Source: an uncultured Eubacteriaceae bacterium
Lineage (GTDB): Bacteria > Bacillota > Clostridia > Oscillospirales > Acutalibacteraceae
Assembly (NCBI GenBank): GCA_937905915.1
Contig: CALCVR010000369.1
Location: 1 to 10,455 of the forward strand
Direction of reading: 5' to 3'
DNA: 10,455 bases
Shown in pieces: positions 6,791-10,455 of the stretch. Below the pieces are notes generated by a model that saw nothing but the letters and a program-made list of their open reading frames with translations, did not search any database and had not been told where the DNA came from. The translations under genes were made by a program, and so were the position numbers. The stretch's first letter is position 1. Every line of letters starts with the position of its first letter.

Positions 6791-7584
6791 AAATAGAGAG
6801 GCATCACGGCTTCCGGCCGGATAAAATTACGGCAGGCGACGTGATCCGCTATGTGCTGATGGGAATGGTGGGCATCCTGTTTTTGTGGACGCTTTTGCCC
6901 CTTTTCGCCGGCATCTTCCATACCGGTATGGCGGGCGGATTGGTGCTGTTCGGCGGGATTTGGCTGCTGCTTTTCTTCTGGAAAAGGATCAGAAGATGGA
7001 TCAAACGCACCGTATCCGGCAAAATTGTCATGACCGCAGTGGGACTTGTGCTGGTGGGAGTGCTGGCAAGCATCGGGATTTTGTCAGTTCAGATGGTATC
7101 CGCCGCCTACGACAGTCCAAAGGAGGGGGGAAACGGTACGGTGGTGGTCCTAGGGGCCAAGGTGGGGAGCCTATCCCTTCAAAAGCGCATGGAAGCCGCC
7201 TACCAAGTCCTTTTGGAGAATCCCGACGCCGTGTGCGTGGCCAGCGGCGGCAAGGGGGATAACGAACATCAGTCGGAAGCCGAGGCCATCCGGGATTACC
7301 TGGTGCAAAAGGGTATTGACCAACAGCGTATCTTTGTGGAGGACCGGTCCACCAACACCGAGGAAAATTTGAAATTCACAAAGGGCATCATCGAGCAAAA
7401 CGGGCTGTCCCAGCACCTCATTGTGGTGACCGACGATTACCATCAATTGCGGGCCAAGATAAACGCCCAAAGACAAGGGCTGACGGTATCGGCCTACAGT
7501 TCCCATCCGAATCCTTTCCTTTGGCTGTCCTATTGGGAGCGGGAATGGATGGCCTTGGCCTATACCATTTGTTTCGGAGGATAA
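6787..7584 (+). CDS. DUF218/YdcF-type membrane protein
   Basis: A 265-residue protein with three predicted membrane helices (about 21-44, 48-65 and 79-103) followed by a DUF218 domain (about 117-237). The domain shows VVVLGAKV (119-126), SGGKGDNEHQSEAEA (153-167), STNTEEN (188-194) and VVTDDYHQLRA (213-223), the usual conserved blocks. Relatives include YdcF, SanA and ElyC, linked in Escherichia coli to envelope permeability and lipid-carrier metabolism; the reaction is not established for this branch. The membrane segments and domain suggest an envelope role. It starts four bases inside the metallophosphoesterase stop (ATGA overlap), with GAGGTG at 6771-6776, so the two are translationally coupled and probably work in the same process. 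No terminator was found after it, so transcription may continue into pyrC. Confidence 0.88.
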   Translation: MKIERHHGFRPDKITAGDVIRYVLMGMVGILFLWTLLPLFAGIFHTGMAGGLVLFGGIWLLLFFWKRIRRWIKRTVSGKIVMTAVGLVLVGVLASIGILSVQMVSAAYDSPKEGGNGTVVVLGAKVGSLSLQKRMEAAYQVLLENPDAVCVASGGKGDNEHQSEAEAIRDYLVQKGIDQQRIFVEDRSTNTEENLKFTKGIIEQNGLSQHLIVVTDDYHQLRAKINAQRQGLTVSAYSSHPNPFLWLSYWEREWMALAYTICFGG

Positions 7585-7591
7585 GATACAA

Positions 7592-7645
7592 TCCAGTGTA
7601 TGTCCTGGGGCAAAACTGGACAAGGTATGAAAAATAAGGTATAAT
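7592..7645 (+). promoter_or_regulatory. pyr operon promoter with overlapping inverted repeat
   Basis: TGGACA (7617-7622; 5 of 6) and a perfect TATAAT (7640-7645) are 17 bases apart, preceded by GG at the -10 boundary. Transcription would start near 7652, giving a leader of about 55 bases. TCCAGT (7592-7597) and ACTGGA (7615-7620) form 6-bp inverted arms, the right arm overlapping the -35 element; this could be an operator, but the arms are short. No PyrR-type attenuator with a terminator was recognised. Confidence 0.65.
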
Positions 7646-7707
7646 CAATGTGGTAAAACCTGACTTTTTTCGCTCTTTTTTGACCTATATAGAAAGGGGG
7701 ATACGGC

Positions 7708-8982
7708 TTGAAACCACTTCTCATTCAAAACGCTTGCCTGCGCCTCATCGACGGCATGCCCGACCGGGGGGATATCCTGGTGGAAGGGGATCGTATCACC
7801 GCTATGGGGGATCCTATCCAGTGTGAGGAGGCCCAGGTCATCGACGCCTCCGGCCTGTGGGCTTCTCCAGGGCTTGTGGATATGCACGTCCATCTGCGGG
7901 ATCCGGGCCAGACCCATAAGGAGGATATCTTCACTGGATGCCGTGCCGCCGCTATGGGCGGTGTAACGTCGGTGCTGGCCATGCCCAATACCATCCCCAC
8001 GGTGGATTCGCCCCAGGTGATCCACTCCATCCTGGAGAAGGCCAAAGGGGCCGATGCACGGGTGTATGTGGCGGCGGCCATCACCCAGGGCCTGAAGGGG
8101 GAGACCCTCAACAATTTGGAGGAACTCAAAAAGGCTGGCGCTATCGCCGTCACCGACGACGGTCGCCCGGTGCCCAATGCTCGGATGCAGATGGCGGCCA
8201 TGGAAGAGGCCAAACGTCTGGGCCTGCGGGCTATCAGCCATGCCGAGGATTTGTCCTTGGTGGCGGGAGGCATCATACACGAAGGGGATATCTCCAGGGA
8301 GCTGGGGGTCAAGGGCATGCCCCGGGCGTCAGAGGATCTGTCCACCGCCCGGGAGATCATCCTGGCCGAATCCTACGGCCTTCCCATTCACATTGCCCAC
8401 GTCAGCACCGAAGGATCGGTGTCTCTCATCCGGTACTTTAAGTCCAGGGAGGTGGAGGTCACCTGCGAAACCGGCCCCCACTATTTCACCTTCACCCATG
8501 AGGCGCTGCGGGGCCGTGACGCCAATTTCCGCATGAACCCGCCTTTGCGGGAGGAAACCGACCGCAAAGCCATCATTGAGGCTCTCAAGGATGGTACCAT
8601 CGACGTCATTGCCACCGACCATGCCCCTCATGCGCCGGAGGAGAAGGCTGATTTTGAAAAAGCGCCCAACGGGATCATCGGTTTGTCCACTTCGTTGGCG
8701 GCATCCATCACGGGATTGGTGGCGCCGGGGTATATGACCCTCAAGGAGGTTATCCACAAGATGAGCACCGCGCCGGCCCGCATCCTGGGCATCGACGCTG
8801 GGGAGCTGCGGGTGGGGGGGCCTGCCGACATGTGCCTCTTCGACCCTGAGGAACAATGGACGGTGGACGCTACAAAACTGGGATCCAAATCCTGCAATTC
8901 CCCCTTTGACGGCATGACTTTAACCGGCCGGGTGCACGCCACCATCTGCCGGGGGGAACTTGTGTATCAATTAGAACGGTAA
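7708..8982 (+). CDS. pyrC: Dihydroorotase
   Basis: Catalyses reversible cyclisation of N-carbamoyl-L-aspartate to dihydroorotate, the third step of de novo pyrimidine synthesis, in the cytoplasm. The 424-residue protein is of the class I type found in Firmicutes. All expected zinc-centre and catalytic residues are visible: HVHLRDPGQTHKED (60-73, with H60 and H62), TDDGRPV (D151), SHAED (H177), HIAHVS (H230) and ATDHAPH (D303). Dihydroorotase is favoured over hydantoinase or allantoinase because of these motifs and because pyrF and pyrK follow. The start is TTG at 7708, supported by AAAGGGGG at 7693-7700, seven bases upstream, and by alignment of the N-terminal strand. Its own promoter precedes it, and pyrF follows after 35 bases. 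Confidence 0.96.
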   Translation: MKPLLIQNACLRLIDGMPDRGDILVEGDRITAMGDPIQCEEAQVIDASGLWASPGLVDMHVHLRDPGQTHKEDIFTGCRAAAMGGVTSVLAMPNTIPTVDSPQVIHSILEKAKGADARVYVAAAITQGLKGETLNNLEELKKAGAIAVTDDGRPVPNARMQMAAMEEAKRLGLRAISHAEDLSLVAGGIIHEGDISRELGVKGMPRASEDLSTAREIILAESYGLPIHIAHVSTEGSVSLIRYFKSREVEVTCETGPHYFTFTHEALRGRDANFRMNPPLREETDRKAIIEALKDGTIDVIATDHAPHAPEEKADFEKAPNGIIGLSTSLAASITGLVAPGYMTLKEVIHKMSTAPARILGIDAGELRVGGPADMCLFDPEEQWTVDATKLGSKSCNSPFDGMTLTGRVHATICRGELVYQLER

Positions 8983-9017
8983 ATAAAATACGGCAGCTTT
9001 GAAAGGAGAAATTCGAC

Positions 9018-9950
9018 ATGTCTTTGGACCGTCTGATCGAGGGCATCGCCCGCACTAAAAATCCAACTGTAGCAGGCCTTGACCCTAAACTGGAATACAT
9101 TCCCGACTGCATTGTAAAGCCCTGCGTCGACCAATACGGCCAGACTCTGGAGGCCGCCAGCGAGGCTATTTTTGCCTACAACCAGGGCCTGATAGACGCT
9201 TTGTGCGACATTGTGCCGGCGGTCAAACCCCAGTGCGCCTATTATGAGATGTACGGCTGGCAGGGTATGCGGGCTTTGGAACGTACCATCCGCTACGCCA
9301 AGGAAAAGGGCATGTTTGTTATCACCGACGGCAAGAGGAACGACATCGGTTCCACCATGGAGGCCTATGCCGCTGCTCATTTGGGCGTCACCGAGGTGGC
9401 TGGAAACGGCGTCGAAGCCTTTGGAGGCGATGCATTAACTGTCAACGGTTACTTAGGATCGGATGGCATTGATCCGGTCATCAAGGTGTGCCGTCAGCGG
9501 GACAAAGGCATGTTTGTGTTAGTTAAGACCTCCAACCCCTCCTCAGAGGAATTACAGGATCAAGCCATCAATGAGGAGCCCATTTACCTGATGATGGGCA
9601 AACAGTGCGAGAAATGGGGCGAACAATTGCCCGGCAAGTACGGTTATACTGGCATCGGCGCCGTAGTAGGCGCCACCTGGCCCCAGCAGCTCACCGACCT
9701 GCGCCGCGATTTACCCCACACCTTTTTCCTGGTTCCAGGCTATGGCGCTCAAGGCGGATCGGCCGAGAGCGTAGCCGGCGCCTTTGATAAGAGGGGCCTT
9801 GGTGCCATTGTCAATTCCTCCCGGGCCATCCTGTGTGCCTGGAAGAAGGAGGGCTGTGCCGGCGAGGATTACGCCCAGGCGGCACGCCGTGAGGCTATCC
9901 GTATGCGGGATGCCATCACCGCCGTCATCCCGGCTATTACGCTGGAATAA
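9018..9950 (+). CDS. pyrF: Orotidine 5'-phosphate decarboxylase, long form
   Basis: Decarboxylates orotidine 5'-monophosphate to UMP, the last step of the pathway, in the cytoplasm. At 310 residues it belongs to the longer class of OMP decarboxylases rather than the roughly 230-residue class. The catalytic signature DGKRND (104-109) is intact, with K106 as the proton donor flanked by D104 and D109; AGLDPK (19-24) supplies the N-terminal aspartate and AVKPQCAYYE the following conserved lysine. The ATG is preceded by AAAGGAGA (9002-9009), eight bases upstream. It lies 35 bases after pyrC with no terminator between, so it is cotranscribed. A gap of 166 bases separates it from pyrK. Confidence 0.96.
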   Translation: MSLDRLIEGIARTKNPTVAGLDPKLEYIPDCIVKPCVDQYGQTLEAASEAIFAYNQGLIDALCDIVPAVKPQCAYYEMYGWQGMRALERTIRYAKEKGMFVITDGKRNDIGSTMEAYAAAHLGVTEVAGNGVEAFGGDALTVNGYLGSDGIDPVIKVCRQRDKGMFVLVKTSNPSSEELQDQAINEEPIYLMMGKQCEKWGEQLPGKYGYTGIGAVVGATWPQQLTDLRRDLPHTFFLVPGYGAQGGSAESVAGAFDKRGLGAIVNSSRAILCAWKKEGCAGEDYAQAARREAIRMRDAITAVIPAITLE

Positions 9951-9956
9951 CGATAG

Positions 9957-9984
9957 AAACCAGTGTATCCACCGGTTTGCACTG
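9957..9984 (+). promoter_or_regulatory. Overlapping alternative pairings after pyrF
   Basis: CAGTGTA (9961-9967) can pair with TTGCACTG (9978-9984 region; 7 bp including one G-T pair), while AAACC (9957-9961) can pair with GGTTT (9974-9978). The two pairings share bases and cannot both form fully, so this is a switch-like or pseudoknot-like element. It lies just after the pyrF stop inside the 166-base pyrF-pyrK gap. No T tract follows directly. Its role is unknown and it may simply be chance. Confidence 0.3.
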
Positions 9985-10085
9985 CAGGTATGGGGAAGCG
10001 GGTAAAGGGTTATGCTATTCTTAGGACCGCGTTTCCTCTTTTGTACGCTGTAAAGCGGCAGGGATGGCACTGTATCTTGATTGGA

Positions 10086-10116
10086 GCGCCTGCTCTTGGG
10101 CGCATGGAGGTTTTTT
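10086..10116 (+). promoter_or_regulatory. Hairpin, RBS and T run before pyrK
   Basis: GCGCC (10086-10090) pairs with GGCGC (10099-10103) around an 8-base loop. Seven bases later comes TTTTTT (10111-10116), immediately before the pyrK ATG, with the Shine-Dalgarno GGAGG (10106-10110) between. The stem is too short and the T run too far for a standard terminator. It could tune pyrK translation. The strong RBS and six-base spacing fix the pyrK start. Confidence 0.4.
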
Positions 10117-10455
10117 ATGAAATACTTAGAGGAACAATGCCCGATTCTCTCTAAAATAGAAATTGCCCCCGGTATTTACGACGTCACCCTGCAAGCCCCT
10201 CAGATTGCGTCGCTTGCATCATCGGGGCAGTTTGTCAATGTCCTGTGCGAGAAATTTACATTGCGCCGCCCTATCTCCATCTGTGAGTTTGATAAGGAGG
10301 CAGGTACCCTGCGCCTTGTGTTTGAAGTGCGGGGAGAAGGTACCAAATGGATGTCCCAATCGGCCGAAGGGGAGAGCTTCAGCGTGGTGGGGCCTTTGGG
10401 TCGAGGCTTTGAGGTGAAAGATCCAACCCAGAAAGCGGTATTTGTAGGCGGCGGT
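10117..10455 (+). CDS. pyrK: Dihydroorotate dehydrogenase electron transfer subunit, partial
   Basis: PyrK carries FAD and a 2Fe-2S centre and passes electrons between NAD and the PyrD catalytic subunit of class 1B dihydroorotate dehydrogenase, which oxidises dihydroorotate to orotate. Only the first 113 residues lie in the window and the frame is open at the right edge. Visible are GQFVNV (37-42), the FAD-binding LRRPISI (49-55), GEGTKWM (73-79), GPLGRGF (92-98) and the start of the NAD-binding glycine stretch, GGG (111-113). The cysteine cluster for the iron-sulfur centre lies beyond the edge. The ATG at 10117 is set by GGAGG at 10106-10110. The context after pyrC and pyrF makes pyrD, and perhaps pyrE, the expected next genes. 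Confidence 0.93.
   Translation, partial: MKYLEEQCPILSKIEIAPGIYDVTLQAPQIASLASSGQFVNVLCEKFTLRRPISICEFDKEAGTLRLVFEVRGEGTKWMSQSAEGESFSVVGPLGRGFEVKDPTQKAVFVGGG

Noticed and set aside
7645..8360. Two 211-residue minus-strand frames across pyrC
   Set aside because: Antisense to a complete dihydroorotase with all catalytic motifs; they arise from its codon bias.
10163..10417. 84-residue plus-strand frame near the window end
   Set aside because: It is out of frame with pyrK, which fills the same stretch with family motifs and a good ribosome binding site.
1..10455. Mobile elements, CRISPR arrays, tRNA or rRNA genes
   Set aside because: No transposase or integrase motifs, no regularly spaced direct repeats with unique spacers, and no RNA gene signatures were seen.

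Overview
The window reads as chromosome from a low-to-moderate GC Firmicute of the class Clostridia, probably a gut Oscillospiraceae-like anaerobe. This is inferred from strong Shine-Dalgarno sites, sigma-A type promoters, Rho-independent terminators, AT-rich gaps between GC-richer genes, a secreted GH92 mannosidase with clostridial-type C-terminal modules, and the gene order pyrC-pyrF-pyrK. No RNA genes, insertion sequences, CRISPR arrays, phage genes or origins were seen, and no gap between genes reaches 300 bases.

Layout. (1) 91-1650: a self-contained unit with promoter, short leader hairpin, an AzgA-type NCS2 purine-base permease and a strong terminator. (2) 1836-2373, minus strand: an unrecognised cysteine-rich protein of about 172 residues, with weak promoter and terminator candidates. 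Its best ribosome binding site belongs to an ATG in a different reading frame, so its 5' end may carry a one-base frameshift. (3) 2534-5798: a GH92 alpha-mannosidase unit with a near-consensus promoter, a leader with a perfect 8-bp inverted repeat, a signal peptide, a catalytic region, a discoidin-like domain and a strong terminator. The signal-peptide segment and the catalytic body are in different frames. The conserved glycine-rich N-terminal GH92 motif is absent exactly at the switch, which points to a small deletion and a probable pseudogene. (4) 5874-7584: a translationally coupled pair, a membrane-anchored metallophosphoesterase and a three-helix DUF218/YdcF-type protein, both plausibly acting at the cell envelope. 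(5) 7617-10455: the start of a de novo pyrimidine operon, with pyrC (TTG start), pyrF (long-form OMP decarboxylase) and pyrK, which is cut by the window end.

How the genes relate. The permease salvages purine bases, while the pyr genes convert carbamoyl-aspartate towards UMP; pyrK would supply electrons to a PyrD presumably lying just downstream. The GH92 enzyme, if intact, would trim mannose from host or yeast glycans outside the cell. Most of the window is ordinary housekeeping and accessory content. The points most worth a second look are the undescribed cysteine-rich gene with its 5' frame conflict, the GH92 deletion, and several leader structures that match no regulatory family I recognise. 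I did not find a clear multi-gene novel system.
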